Positions 8,360-17,512 of a stretch of DNA of 64,000 nt are shown piece after piece. Source of the DNA: CBDCVN01 sp965223045. GTDB lineage: Bacteria > Deinococcota > Deinococci > Deinococcales > Trueperaceae. How positions within the stretch are numbered: the first letter of the stretch is position 1; each line of letters begins with the position of its first letter. The position numbers and the translations under genes were made by a program. The DNA lies in the NCBI GenBank assembly GCA_965223045.1, contig CBDCVN010000013.1:2418001-2482000 (forward strand). Reading direction: 5' to 3'. The notes beneath the pieces were generated by a model that was not told the origin of the DNA, ran no database searches, and saw only the letters and a list, made by a program, of their open reading frames with translations.

Positions 8360-9373
8360 CTAAAGCTCTTTTATATCATCTGCTAATTCCTCTGCCCAGA
8401 TATCATCTGTTTTATCCTCTATTTCAGTAGATAAAATTTTATCAGAGTTTGTTTGAACAGCTTGTATTTGCTCGGATAGCCTTCTCTCTATTTCCTCTAA
8501 TAATTTTGGAGAAACAGATACACCAAAGTAATTCTTACTTGGTTGGCTATCTTCCTTAAAGCCTTTTTCATCAGCATGCCAACTTTGAGGTTTATCAATA
8601 GCTTTTAAAAGTGAAGGGATAGGTTTTTTAAAGTGCTCAAGCTTACTATCATACCCTCTAAGGAAGGTTTGAAGCTGCTCGACAAAGAGTTGACGCATAT
8701 AGTCTAAACCAACAATATCGTCTTGTAAAACTTTGAGTTGACTAGCCCCCTTTTCACGAAGGTCTGCTATATCATCAATAGTCTCTTGGCGAATATTCTT
8801 TACCTCAAGCTCTACTTGTTTTTTTAAATTCTCAATTATACGTCCTGTACGGCGCTTCTGCACCTCAGCCTCATGCAAGGCTTTTTCTTTAAGTGACTCA
8901 GCTTCTTTCAAAGCTCCTTTCTTAATTAGCTCAGCTTCTTCCTTTATGTTGTCCTGTAAAACTTTTGCCTCGCTCAGCAAAGCTTCTTTGTCAGCTTCAG
9001 CTTCTTTCATAAGGTCTTCAGCTTGATTTAAGACGTCCCTTTCTTTATCAGAAGCCACTTTCAATATATCTGCACTCTTCGCATTAGCCTCACGTAAAAT
9101 AAGTTCTGCCTCACGCTCTGCTTGTGCTTTAGCTTCATTACCTATGCGCTCAGCAAGTATAGCTGCTTTTTTAAGCTCTAGTTCAGAAACTTCTAAATCT
9201 TTAATCTTCTGGTCACGTTCGGCAAGCTCTATACGCAAATTCTTGATTTCTTCGATTTTTTGCTCGAGCATTTCTGCCACACGCGATAGAAAATCACTTA
9301 CTTGTGTTTTATTATAGCCATTTAGTGCTTGTTTAAAATCTTGGTGTTTTATATCAATAGGGCTTAGTTTCAT
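8360..9373 (-). CDS. divIVA: DivIVA-domain cell-division/polar scaffold protein
   Basis: A 337-residue protein. It begins MKLSPIDIKHQDFKQALNGY followed by NKTQVSDFL, the DivIVA membrane-binding N-terminal motif. A very long coiled coil rich in Ala, Glu and Lys follows (residues about 30-230), then a less regular C-terminus. DivIVA senses membrane curvature and recruits septation or polar-growth factors. Start chosen at 9373 since GGGAAGTGAA precedes it and the family starts there. It sits 20 bp downstream of yggS, an operon partner in many bacteria. The coiled coil is longer than in Bacillus and closer to that of actinobacterial or deinococcal homologues. Confidence 0.9.
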   Translation of the reverse strand: MKLSPIDIKHQDFKQALNGYNKTQVSDFLSRVAEMLEQKIEEIKNLRIELAERDQKIKDLEVSELELKKAAILAERIGNEAKAQAEREAELILREANAKSADILKVASDKERDVLNQAEDLMKEAEADKEALLSEAKVLQDNIKEEAELIKKGALKEAESLKEKALHEAEVQKRRTGRIIENLKKQVELEVKNIRQETIDDIADLREKGASQLKVLQDDIVGLDYMRQLFVEQLQTFLRGYDSKLEHFKKPIPSLLKAIDKPQSWHADEKGFKEDSQPSKNYFGVSVSPKLLEEIERRLSEQIQAVQTNSDKILSTEIEDKTDDIWAEELADDIKEL

Positions 9374-9393
9374 TTCACTTCCCAATTCAAGTT

Positions 9394-10029
9394 CTAAAAC
9401 AGAGCTGAGCCAACGCGTATATAAGTTGCACCTTCTTCTATAGCTACTTCAAAATCATTGCTCATACCCATAGACAATTCTTTCAATTGTAACTTGTCAC
9501 CTAGTTGTTTTAAATCTCTAAACACCCATCTCATCGTTTCAGGGTCTTCAGTATAAGGGGCCATTGTCATAAGACCACAAACATCAAGGTTACTAAGTGA
9601 CTGGGCATAACAAACTAGTGCCTCAGCTTCTCCTAAGGGAATACCTTGTTTACTAGTTTCCCCTGCTACATTAACCTCAACAAAAACCCTAAAAGTATGC
9701 TTGAACTTAAGTCCTTGCTTTTGCATTTCGTCAGCCAAACGGGTACTACTCAATGAATGGATAGAATGAAAGTCTTTACAATATTTAACCTTATTAGTTT
9801 GCAAATTACCTATCATATGCCATTCTATATTGGCTAGTTTATCTTTTTTATCTCGCCATTCTTGTACACGATTTTCGCCTAGAATCCTATGTCCAAAGTG
9901 TAGAATTTTGTTTTCTATCTCAGTAACATCACGATGTTTAGTAACTGCTATTAAGGTTATCTCACTAGGGTTACGCCCCGCACGCTGGCAAGCATTATCT
10001 ATGCATTCTAATACTTTTTCAAAAGACAC
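9394..10029 (-). CDS. yggS: YggS/PLPBP family pyridoxal-phosphate homeostasis protein
   Basis: About 211 residues of a single-domain alanine-racemase-like barrel. TLIAVTKH near the N-terminus holds the PLP lysine (K in TKH). GENRVQEW, WHMIGNLQTNKVKY and the C-terminal GMSNDFEVAIEEGATYIRVG are family signatures. It binds PLP and buffers vitamin B6 and amino-acid pools and has no known catalytic reaction. The GTG at 10029 gives the usual length; an ATG at 10053 is possible. Upstream of divIVA in the same operon. Confidence 0.92.
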   Translation of the reverse strand: MSFEKVLECIDNACQRAGRNPSEITLIAVTKHRDVTEIENKILHFGHRILGENRVQEWRDKKDKLANIEWHMIGNLQTNKVKYCKDFHSIHSLSSTRLADEMQKQGLKFKHTFRVFVEVNVAGETSKQGIPLGEAEALVCYAQSLSNLDVCGLMTMAPYTEDPETMRWVFRDLKQLGDKLQLKELSMGMSNDFEVAIEEGATYIRVGSALF

Positions 10030-10173
10030 TAATGTTACCCATCTACAAACCAATCATTTTGAGACACCAACTGTGCTCAGTAGAATTCTCATTACAAGAT
10101 CTATCAAAAATATAGGCTTTTCGATAAGCTGATTTTAGTTGGTCGAGTTTAATAAGTAAGCTCTGGATTTCAA

Positions 10174-11016
10174 TCATACTACTTCTGCATAACCAGACTT
10201 TCCCAGCTCATCAGCAAGAAGTTCGTATACTTTAGGGTCAAGGTATTTCAAATATTCAATCCTTCGTCTAGAGGTTTGTCTACCTTCTTTATCTAGAAAG
10301 GCAACAAATTCACGCAAATTACTAAAGAAAATAATTAAACGGTTCCACTTAGCATCATTCTTATCTCTCTTTAAATTGCTAAATAGCTGTTCTAAGTACC
10401 GAAACCAACGCTTAAAATCTGATGACGATTCATATTGCCTTATAAATTCAACAAAATCAAGCACAGATGGCATTTCATCTTCATTCTTAGGGGTTTTAAG
10501 CATAAGCTCACCAATAGCAGTCAATGCTAAGCGGGGCACACTTGCCTGCTTTATGTCAGGCATCTCAGAATGGTTTACATCTTTAAAATAATAGAAGCCC
10601 GTAAGACCTTTAAAAACACGATTGAATTGAATACTAAATTGTTTAGCTTTTTTATTGGAGAGTTCATATTCTAAGAAGGCCTCATCCTCTAAAACCTTAC
10701 TCCATCCGAAATAGCAACCTATAAGGTACAGTGTACTTAAACGATAATAATCATCTTCAGAATCATCAAACCATTTTTTATCTACAAATTTAATAAGGTT
10801 TTCTAATCTTCTATCAAGAGCATCTGCTGAACGTAAAATAGGATAACGATATTTTTTTATAGCTGCTTTAGAATCCCTAGAAATTTGGAGTTTTGGGGCA
10901 ATGAGTTGATTAAAAACAAAGTCAATAAGTGAACCAATAAGGCCACCTATACCTGCTGAAATAATAATCCAGATTATGGAGTACTCTTCAAATGAACGTA
11001 AAATAAACTCTATCAA
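10174..11016 (-). CDS. Hypothetical protein with N-terminal membrane helix
   Basis: A 280-residue protein I do not recognise. Residues about 12-40 (YSIIWIIISAGIGGLIGSLI) form a glycine-rich transmembrane segment. The remainder is soluble, helical and charged, with aromatic-rich stretches (YYRLSTLYLIGCYFGW) and a basic segment QTSRRRIEYL near the C-terminus. It stands alone, 145 bp after its neighbour yggS and 149 bp from hicB. The layout resembles single-pass membrane proteins with a helical cytoplasmic domain. No function is offered. Confidence 0.6.
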   Translation of the reverse strand: MIEFILRSFEEYSIIWIIISAGIGGLIGSLIDFVFNQLIAPKLQISRDSKAAIKKYRYPILRSADALDRRLENLIKFVDKKWFDDSEDDYYRLSTLYLIGCYFGWSKVLEDEAFLEYELSNKKAKQFSIQFNRVFKGLTGFYYFKDVNHSEMPDIKQASVPRLALTAIGELMLKTPKNEDEMPSVLDFVEFIRQYESSSDFKRWFRYLEQLFSNLKRDKNDAKWNRLIIFFSNLREFVAFLDKEGRQTSRRRIEYLKYLDPKVYELLADELGKSGYAEVV

Positions 11017-11165
11017 AACTATCCTCCTGCATAATATAGCTTAACTTAGGCAAAATAGGCTTTAACTATACTTTCTAAATCCCCCGCTATATTTGGGTAA
11101 TCCTAAAACTCTCTGACAAACTATACAACTTCCTGCATGGGTTTAATACAAGGTTTAGGTAGTTT

Positions 11166-11342
11166 TCACCCCTCAGAAATAAAATGTTGAATTACATCTT
11201 CAACTGCTTCATATAACTCTTCATGTAGTTTAATTGGATCATCACCATGTATGCCAGTAATTAAATCAGGAGACTTGCCAATGTAAACTTGGTCTTCCAC
11301 ATTCCATTCTATCCACTTATGATACATATCTATTTCTTTCAT
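11166..11342 (-). CDS. hicB: HicB-like antitoxin (short)
   Basis: A 58-residue protein. VYIGKSPDLITGIHGDD followed by KLHEELYEAVEDVIQHF is the HicB partial RNase-H-like fold, with the Gly-x-x-x-Asp turn and no C-terminal DNA-binding domain. Antitoxins of this size bind HicA directly. Its ATG overlaps the stop codon of the upstream hicA when hicA is read in its restored frame (ATGA at 11339-11342), the standard hicAB arrangement. The antitoxin frame looks intact, unlike the toxin. Confidence 0.65.
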   Translation of the reverse strand: MKEIDMYHKWIEWNVEDQVYIGKSPDLITGIHGDDPIKLHEELYEAVEDVIQHFISEG

Positions 11343-11553
11343 GGCTTTACCACCTCAATGGCTTGTTGCACCTGTTTTTCTTGGTAACTATTTGCATCAG
11401 CTCCCAACTTCCCGCTAAGTGTAACCACACCACAATAATTAGGGTGGGTAAATTTACAAATTTAAATTTATGCTGTGATCCCTTATCACCAGCTATTTCG
11501 TAAAAATCTGTCTTTTTCAAATCTGGGACAAGAGATCTAATCTTCCTTAGCAT
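11339..11553 (-). pseudogene. hicA: HicA-like mRNA interferase toxin, frameshifted
   Basis: HicA is a small double-stranded-RNA-binding-fold ribonuclease. The N-terminal part reads LRKIRSLVPDLKKTDFYEIA then GDKGSQHKFKFVNLPTLI in frame. The expected C-terminus (VVTLSGKLGADANSYQEKQ, then VQQAIEVVKP) is encoded in a different frame, so a small indel lies near 11430, at a GTGGTGTGG stretch where a GT duplication would explain it. The restored frame ends in TGA overlapping the hicB ATG. In addition, the usual catalytic His of the G-S-H motif is Gln here (GSQH). It begins 19 bp after the nucleoside phosphorylase gene. A sequencing error could explain the frameshift but not the Gln. Confidence 0.75.
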
Positions 11554-11572
11554 CTTTACTAGTTTAACCTAA

Positions 11573-12391
11573 TTACAATTTAGGCAAAATAACCTTCACT
11601 AACCTTCTAAATTTTTCCCCGCTGTGTTTAGCTGTCTCTATTACATCATCACCCGTAGCATGTTTCTCCCCCTCAGGTAAAGCCATATCCGTTACAACAG
11701 AGAGTCCTATTACACGCATACCCTGATGCCTAGCTACAGCTATTTCATGAACGCTAGACATACCAATCGCATCAGCTCCCCAAGTACGAAACACTTTTAA
11801 CTCTGCTCGAGTAGCATAAGTAGGTCCACTAATAGCTAGGTAAACCCCTTCAAAAAGTTCTATAGCTTCTGCTTTTGCTACTTCCCTGGCAATTTCAATA
11901 TACTGGGGGTCATAGGAGTCAAACATAACAGGGAAACGTGATCCAAAACGCTCATCGTTAGGTCCAATTAAAGCGTTATGAGCAGTAAAGTTAATAAAGT
12001 CAAGGTGCAACATAAGATTACCTGCTTGCCAAGAAGAATTTAACCCTCCACAAGCATTGCTCACAATTAAACTTTTAGCTCCCAGAGCCTGTATAACTCT
12101 TACTGGAAAGGCCGTTTGTGCAGCACTAATTCCCTCATACAAATGCAAACGGCCTTTCATAGCAACAACATTACAACCTGCTAGCTCGCCTAAAACAAGT
12201 TCTCCATCATGCCCGGGAGCTGTAGAAGGAAAAAAATGGGGGATTTCTTTATAGGGCAGTTTTAGTCTTATTACAATTTCATTTGCTAAAGGCCCCAAGC
12301 CAGAACCTAAGATAATAGCTACAGAGGGCTTAAAATCACCTTTATTATTTATGTAGTTAATAGCTTCTTGAACCTGATTATAAAGGAGCAT
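11573..12391 (-). CDS. Purine nucleoside phosphorylase (trimeric, inosine/guanosine type)
   Basis: A 272-residue enzyme cleaving purine (deoxy)nucleosides with phosphate to base and ribose-1-phosphate in purine salvage. Landmarks: ILGSGLGPLA (phosphate loop, residues about 27-36), PGHDGELVLGEL, MKGRLHLYEG, SNACGGLN, SGPTYATRAELK and GMSSVHEIAVARHQGM (family usually GMSTVPE). Length fits the low-molecular-mass PNP-II group. It heads a minus-strand run with hicAB 19 bp downstream and divIVA-yggS further on. Confidence 0.92.
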   Translation of the reverse strand: MLLYNQVQEAINYINNKGDFKPSVAIILGSGLGPLANEIVIRLKLPYKEIPHFFPSTAPGHDGELVLGELAGCNVVAMKGRLHLYEGISAAQTAFPVRVIQALGAKSLIVSNACGGLNSSWQAGNLMLHLDFINFTAHNALIGPNDERFGSRFPVMFDSYDPQYIEIAREVAKAEAIELFEGVYLAISGPTYATRAELKVFRTWGADAIGMSSVHEIAVARHQGMRVIGLSVVTDMALPEGEKHATGDDVIETAKHSGEKFRRLVKVILPKL

Positions 12392-12478
12392 AAAACCTTT
12401 CTCGCATTATCTATAGATATCCAGATAAATTTTTGCAACTCGAGCGTTAAATTAAATAGTATTTGTTCAGAGGTCAAG

Positions 12479-13150
12479 CTATCCCTTAAAATCTATTTCA
12501 TTATGTTGGCCATCACAAAAAGGTTTATTTTTTGACTCCCCACAACGACAAAGGGCAGCTTTTTCCCCATAAACTCTATTACTATTATCAGCGCTGCGCA
12601 GGACAAAATTACCTTTTAAAAGCAATGGACCATTAGGATTAGGAGTAATCTCCAATTTACCCAAGGTATTCATAGCTTTAGTTTCTAGGCGACTCTCCCC
12701 TATTTTGCCTTCATCTCTAAACTCCACTTTAGCATGGCTACCGTCACAGAAAGGTTTATTTTCTGACTGCCCACAACGACACAAGGCCAAACGCATCTCC
12801 TTAGCTATTACATTACCTTGACTGTCAGAAAGTGTTATATCACCACGTACGTAAAGAGCACTATTAGGATGTGGATTAATGCTATTAAGTTCAGGAGCTT
12901 CTTGGGGTGCTCCATCTAAGCGTTCATACTTTAAAGCACTTGAAGGGCAGCGTTCTATTACATCAACTAATTGCTCAACGCCTGCTCCATCAGGAGTTAT
13001 CCATGTTTCTTTACTAAAAACATTCCTTAACCCACTACCTCCACACTCTCCCGCATGCATACAAAGTGAGGGTGTATAGGTAACTTTAATGTTTTTGCCT
13101 TTATAAGTCTGAGTATCTGTTTCTAACATAGTAATCAGCATAACACACAA
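12479..13150 (-). CDS. Ferredoxin-like plus two CDGSH iron-sulfur domains
   Basis: About 223 residues. An N-terminal divergent mono-cluster ferredoxin domain (VTYTPSLCMHAGECGGSGL, later ERCPSSALKY) is followed by two CDGSH-type [2Fe-2S] domains. The first is LCRCGQSENKPFCDGSH and the second LCRCGESKNKPFCDGQH, each with the three Cys and one His ligand. The arrangement matches bacterial mitoNEET-like proteins linked to electron or cluster transfer; the partner is unknown. The start is uncertain: TTG at 13150 with GGAGG 13 bp upstream, or ATG at 13141 or 13129. Single gene, about 90 bp upstream of the phosphorylase. Confidence 0.85.
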   Translation of the reverse strand: MCVMLITMLETDTQTYKGKNIKVTYTPSLCMHAGECGGSGLRNVFSKETWITPDGAGVEQLVDVIERCPSSALKYERLDGAPQEAPELNSINPHPNSALYVRGDITLSDSQGNVIAKEMRLALCRCGQSENKPFCDGSHAKVEFRDEGKIGESRLETKAMNTLGKLEITPNPNGPLLLKGNFVLRSADNSNRVYGEKAALCRCGESKNKPFCDGQHNEIDFKG

Positions 13151-13622
13151 AAATTTAGTAATACCTCCTCACCCTATTGAGGAATAGTAACTTGCAAAGT
13201 ACTTACGAGTTGCCAAATAAACTATGGGTGTCTAAGTCTCAAAAATTTGAAAAAAGCTCAAAGGTTTCTTATCTCTCCTAATAACTATAATATTGTTTTC
13301 AACAAAACAATCTCAGTACTCCACAAAATGGAGAAAACACCGAAAGGTTGACCTTAAATAGACTTTTACAACTCATCAAATTTGCGCATAGGACAAATTT
13401 ATTATTACTGATAATCTTAGCTATAGGCATCTTATTGAGAATTCTTTATCGCAATTGTGGATTACTGACCTATAGAAGGATGTCCATTCATAGCTAATTG
13501 TGAGGCACCACAATAGTGCATAGTTTCTAATTAATTTCTAACCTAATTACACTACTTTACTTAGTACTGTACATATGATAAGCTCTCAAGCTGATTGTTA
13601 ATTTAGATTAGGAGGCTCTAGT
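13151..13622. other. Intergenic region with promoter of the ABC export operon
   Basis: A 472-bp AT-rich gap between divergent genes. It contains a possible 43-codon frame with one membrane helix from a TTG at 13348 (LLLLIILAIGILLRILY), but the ribosome binding site is unconvincing. GGAGG at 13611-13615, 7 bp before the ABC ATPase start, is a strong ribosome binding site. Nothing else is supported. Confidence 0.4.
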
Positions 13623-14549
13623 TTGATAGAGGTTCAAAGTTTAAGTAAGCACTACGGAAGTTTTACCGCCCTAAACAAAGTAGACTTTACAATCAAAGCT
13701 GGTGAGATTGTGGGCCTTTTAGGCCATAATGGAGCAGGTAAAACTACTACGCTAAAGATTTTAACAGGCTACTTACAACCTGATGAAGGTACCGTAAGTA
13801 TTGACGGTAAGGATGTGTTAACTCAAACACAAACAGCGCAGGAAATAATTGGTTATTTGCCTGAAAATGCTCCTTTGTATCCTGAGTTAACTGTACAGGA
13901 CTATTTGCGTATGGTAGCTGATGCTCGCCAAATTCCAGCTAATAAATACAAAGAATTTATTCGCGAGGCAGTTCTAGCTACAGGGCTCTATGAAAAACTA
14001 ACTAGCCCTATCAGTAATTTAAGTAAGGGTTATAGACAACGTGTTTGCTTGGCACAAGCTATTTTGCACAAGCCACGCTTGCTTATTTTAGACGAGCCAA
14101 CAGTGGGTTTAGACCCTACTCAACTTATAGAAATTCGCAATCTCATTAAGAATTTAGCAAAGGATAGCACAGTGCTTTTCTCGACACATATACTTACCGA
14201 GGTAGAAGCGCTTTGTGATCGTGCCATCATTCTTTTAAATGGTGAAGTGCGTTCGGATGCAAGATTAGATGAGCTCGCTAGTAGCTCTGATGTGGTGCTT
14301 GAGCTACAGAAAGACACTCCAAATGCCCTTCAAGCTTTACAAAAGCTAAAAGGGGTTAATAAGGTAAGTAAATTGCCACTTAGCAACAATAGAGTTAGTT
14401 ACAACATTATAGGTAAAAAGGGTGCTGATCTCACACCTGAAATTTTTGAACTTGCTAAAGAAAATGACTGGCCTGTACGTGAGTTAAAAAGTAGCAGTAG
14501 AACACTTGAAACAGTGTTTAGCGAGCTAGCACAAGACCTAATAATTTAA
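13623..14549 (+). CDS. ABC transporter ATP-binding protein, GldA-like
   Basis: A 308-residue ABC ATPase. Walker A is GHNGAGKTT (residues 34-42), the signature is NLSKGYRQRV, Walker B is LLILDEPTVGLDP, and the switch His is in STHILTEVE. Initiates at TTG 13623 with GGAGG 7 bp upstream. It would energise the following membrane gene, which combines an ABC-2 permease with a GldG domain. In Bacteroidetes the related GldA-GldF-GldG complex serves gliding; outside that group the set is common and its substrate is unknown. Confidence 0.9.
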   Translation: MIEVQSLSKHYGSFTALNKVDFTIKAGEIVGLLGHNGAGKTTTLKILTGYLQPDEGTVSIDGKDVLTQTQTAQEIIGYLPENAPLYPELTVQDYLRMVADARQIPANKYKEFIREAVLATGLYEKLTSPISNLSKGYRQRVCLAQAILHKPRLLILDEPTVGLDPTQLIEIRNLIKNLAKDSTVLFSTHILTEVEALCDRAIILLNGEVRSDARLDELASSSDVVLELQKDTPNALQALQKLKGVNKVSKLPLSNNRVSYNIIGKKGADLTPEIFELAKENDWPVRELKSSSRTLETVFSELAQDLII

Positions 14550-14569
14550 ATCCTTAGGAGGACATATCT

Positions 14570-17512
14570 GTGCGACAAATGTTTGCCATTAGCCGCAAGG
14601 AGCTTATAAGCACCTTTGGCTCACCCTTAGCCCTTATTTTTATAGGCACCTTCTTACTTATAACTTTGTTCACTTTTTTTTGGGTAGAAGGCTTTTTTGC
14701 TAGGGGTGTTGCTGACATGCGCCCACTTTTTAGATGGATGCCCTTACTTTTAGTTTTTCTAGTTGCAACACTAACTATGCGCCAGTGGAGTGAAGAGCAA
14801 CGCTCAGGAACGCTAGAAGTGCTAATGACTTGGCCCATAAAGCCCTGGAAGCTAGTTATGGGTAAATTTTGGGCTATTTTGTTTCTAGTAACTCTTGCTC
14901 TTGCTCTTACTATTGGTTTGCCCTTAACAGTATCTGCGCTTGGCAACTTGGATTGGGGGCCTGTTATAGGCGGATATCTAGCGGCATTACTACTAGCTGC
15001 GGCTTACATTGCCATGGGCCTTTTTGTTTCTTCACGTACCGATAACCAAATAGTAGCATTAATCCTTACAACACTTTTAGGCGGTTTCTTTTATTTGCTA
15101 GGACGTAGTAGCCTCTTAGGCTTCGCTGGTCTTGGATTTGATGAAACATTTCGTGCTCTGGGCACTAGCAGCCGTTTTGAAAGCATAGAGCGTGGTGTTA
15201 TAGATCTACGTGATCTAGTCTATTACCTGTCTCTTACAATTCTTTTTCTAGTTTTGAATATCTTTTCCCTCGATAGGAGTCGTTGGGGCAAAGGTGAAAA
15301 TACACAAGCTTATCGTTTTGACCGCTCACTAGGCGTACTTCTTGTTGCTGTGAATCTAATTTTACTAAACCTATGGCTTGCCCCTTTGCAAGGTTTGAGA
15401 ACAGATATTACTCAAAATCGTCAATATAGCCTCTCACAAGCTACTAAAGACTTGCTATCTACCTTGCAAGAGCCTATCTTGGTACGCGGCTATATTAGCG
15501 AGAAAACCCATCCCCTACTTGCCCCCTTAATTCCTCAAGTAAGTGACATGCTACGCGAATATGAAATTATAGGTTCAGGACGGGTTACTGCTGAAGTTGT
15601 TGACCCACAAAATGACTCAGATTTAGAAGCAGAGGCTAATCAAAGTTATGGCATTCAACCTAGAACCTTTCAAATCTCGAGCCGTTATGAGTCTTCCTTG
15701 GTAAATTCTTACTTTGACATACTCATTCGTTATGGTGACCAAAGTGAAGTTCTTTCTTTTGATGAGTTAATAGAGATAGTACCCACCTCTAGTGGTGTTC
15801 CTGACGTCAATTTGCGTAACATAGAATATGATCTTACTCGTACCATTAAAAAAGTAGCCTATGGCTTCCAAAGTGTGGACGCTGTTCTGGCCTCACTAAA
15901 CAAACCTGCTAAATTTACTATTCTAGCTACACCTGAGAATTTACCTGAAGATTTAAGTGCTGGTTTAGAAGCTTTGGAAAAAGTAGGTGAAGAATTTAGT
16001 GAAGAGGCAAGTGGTAAATTTATAGTTGAAACGGTTAATCCTGAAAAGAGCAATACTTTAACGCCTAAAAATTTACTAGATGATCATGGTATTAGAGCTC
16101 TTACTCCTTTTCTCTCTGATAAAAGCTTTTACTTATATGGCTTACTCGAGGTAGGTGAAGAAACCCAAATACTTTACCCTTCTGATGACATGAGTGAGGC
16201 TAATGTGCGCGAGGCTTTAGAAGCAAACTTAAAGCGAGCAGCCCCTGGCTTTCTCAAGGTTGTTGGAGTATGGACACCTCCTAATACCCCTACTCAAAAT
16301 GCTTTTGGGCAACCTCAGCAACCTCTTTTTGGTGCTGCGAATGCTCGAGAGCAACTTAGCTTTGATTATGAAGTAAAAGATGCTGATTTAAGTGAAGGGC
16401 AAGTACCCCTAGATATCGACATTCTGCTAGTCCTATCACCTAAAAATATGACCGATAAGGAACGCTACGCTATAGATCAGTTTCTAATGCGTGGTGGAGC
16501 TGTGGTAGTAGCAGCAGGAAATTACAACATTGCTCCTGACCCCTTCGGCAATAATATTGTTCTAGAAACTGCACAAGAGAACCTAAAAGATATGCTTCAG
16601 CATTATGGTGTAACAGTAGCTAGTTCTTTGGTGATGGACACTCAAAATGCCCCATTCCCTGTAGTAACAACCCGCCAAAGTGGCCCTTTTCAAGTACAAG
16701 AAGTTCAAGCCGTTGACTATCCTTTTTTTGTAAGCATCTCACCTAATGGTATGACCAAGGGGCACCCTACTACTGCTAGCTTGCCAGCAGTTATGATGAC
16801 CTATGCTTCTCCCTTAGAGTTAAGTGAGAATTGGGGCGAAAATTTAGAAGCTACTGTTCTACTAGAATCGAGTTCTAAATCTTGGTTACGCACCGATACA
16901 GATGTCCAACCACAGTTTGAAATTTATCCTGACCTAGGATTTCCCATAGAGGGTGAGCAGCAAAGCTATCCTTTGGCCGTAGTAATGCGTGGTCAGTTTG
17001 AAAGCTTTTTTAAAGACAAACCTTCACCACTAGCTGAAACTGAAGAACCTTCAGAAGAAGTATCCGCTGAAAATTTTGATCTAGAAGAGCCTGAAGAGAC
17101 CACTTTGGATATTGGCACAATTGAGCAATCTTCAGAGGGTGCTCGTTTAGTAGTTATTGGCAGTAGCGAATTTATTAATGATATTGTTCTGCGCCTATCC
17201 TCACAGTTAGGACAAGATAGATCACTCAATAACTTGCAGTTTTTACAAAACACTGTAGATTGGTCTGTTGAAGATGCTGACCTTTTGACCATACGCTCTC
17301 GTGGCACACATACCCGAGTGCTAAAACCCCTTGAAAAAGAGTTTTGGAGTTTAGGTGGTTATAGTTTCAGCGAGCAACAAATCTGGGAATTTGGCAATTA
17401 TGCCCTTGCCATACTAGCCCTTATAATTATTGCTACTTTCTGGCAGTTTAGTAAGCGTAGGCAAAAACCATTTTTTGAATTTGATAATTCCAAATTAGGA
17501 GGTAAAGCATGA
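14570..17512 (+). CDS. Fused ABC-2 permease and GldG-family protein
   Basis: A 980-residue fusion. Residues about 1-245 hold an ABC-2 type permease with six hydrophobic segments (begins with a conserved FAISRKELISTFGSPLALIF-like segment). A further helix near 255-275 leads into a large extracytoplasmic GldG/DUF-type domain (about 280-930), and a last helix lies near 945-965 (YALAILALIIIATFW). Elsewhere the permease (GldF) and GldG are often separate genes. GTG start at 14570 with AGGAGG upstream. The stop overlaps the next gene by 4 bp (ATGA), so the two proteins are made together. An acidic low-complexity stretch occurs near residue 825. Confidence 0.88.
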   Translation: MRQMFAISRKELISTFGSPLALIFIGTFLLITLFTFFWVEGFFARGVADMRPLFRWMPLLLVFLVATLTMRQWSEEQRSGTLEVLMTWPIKPWKLVMGKFWAILFLVTLALALTIGLPLTVSALGNLDWGPVIGGYLAALLLAAAYIAMGLFVSSRTDNQIVALILTTLLGGFFYLLGRSSLLGFAGLGFDETFRALGTSSRFESIERGVIDLRDLVYYLSLTILFLVLNIFSLDRSRWGKGENTQAYRFDRSLGVLLVAVNLILLNLWLAPLQGLRTDITQNRQYSLSQATKDLLSTLQEPILVRGYISEKTHPLLAPLIPQVSDMLREYEIIGSGRVTAEVVDPQNDSDLEAEANQSYGIQPRTFQISSRYESSLVNSYFDILIRYGDQSEVLSFDELIEIVPTSSGVPDVNLRNIEYDLTRTIKKVAYGFQSVDAVLASLNKPAKFTILATPENLPEDLSAGLEALEKVGEEFSEEASGKFIVETVNPEKSNTLTPKNLLDDHGIRALTPFLSDKSFYLYGLLEVGEETQILYPSDDMSEANVREALEANLKRAAPGFLKVVGVWTPPNTPTQNAFGQPQQPLFGAANAREQLSFDYEVKDADLSEGQVPLDIDILLVLSPKNMTDKERYAIDQFLMRGGAVVVAAGNYNIAPDPFGNNIVLETAQENLKDMLQHYGVTVASSLVMDTQNAPFPVVTTRQSGPFQVQEVQAVDYPFFVSISPNGMTKGHPTTASLPAVMMTYASPLELSENWGENLEATVLLESSSKSWLRTDTDVQPQFEIYPDLGFPIEGEQQSYPLAVVMRGQFESFFKDKPSPLAETEEPSEEVSAENFDLEEPEETTLDIGTIEQSSEGARLVVIGSSEFINDIVLRLSSQLGQDRSLNNLQFLQNTVDWSVEDADLLTIRSRGTHTRVLKPLEKEFWSLGGYSFSEQQIWEFGNYALAILALIIIATFWQFSKRRQKPFFEFDNSKLGGKA

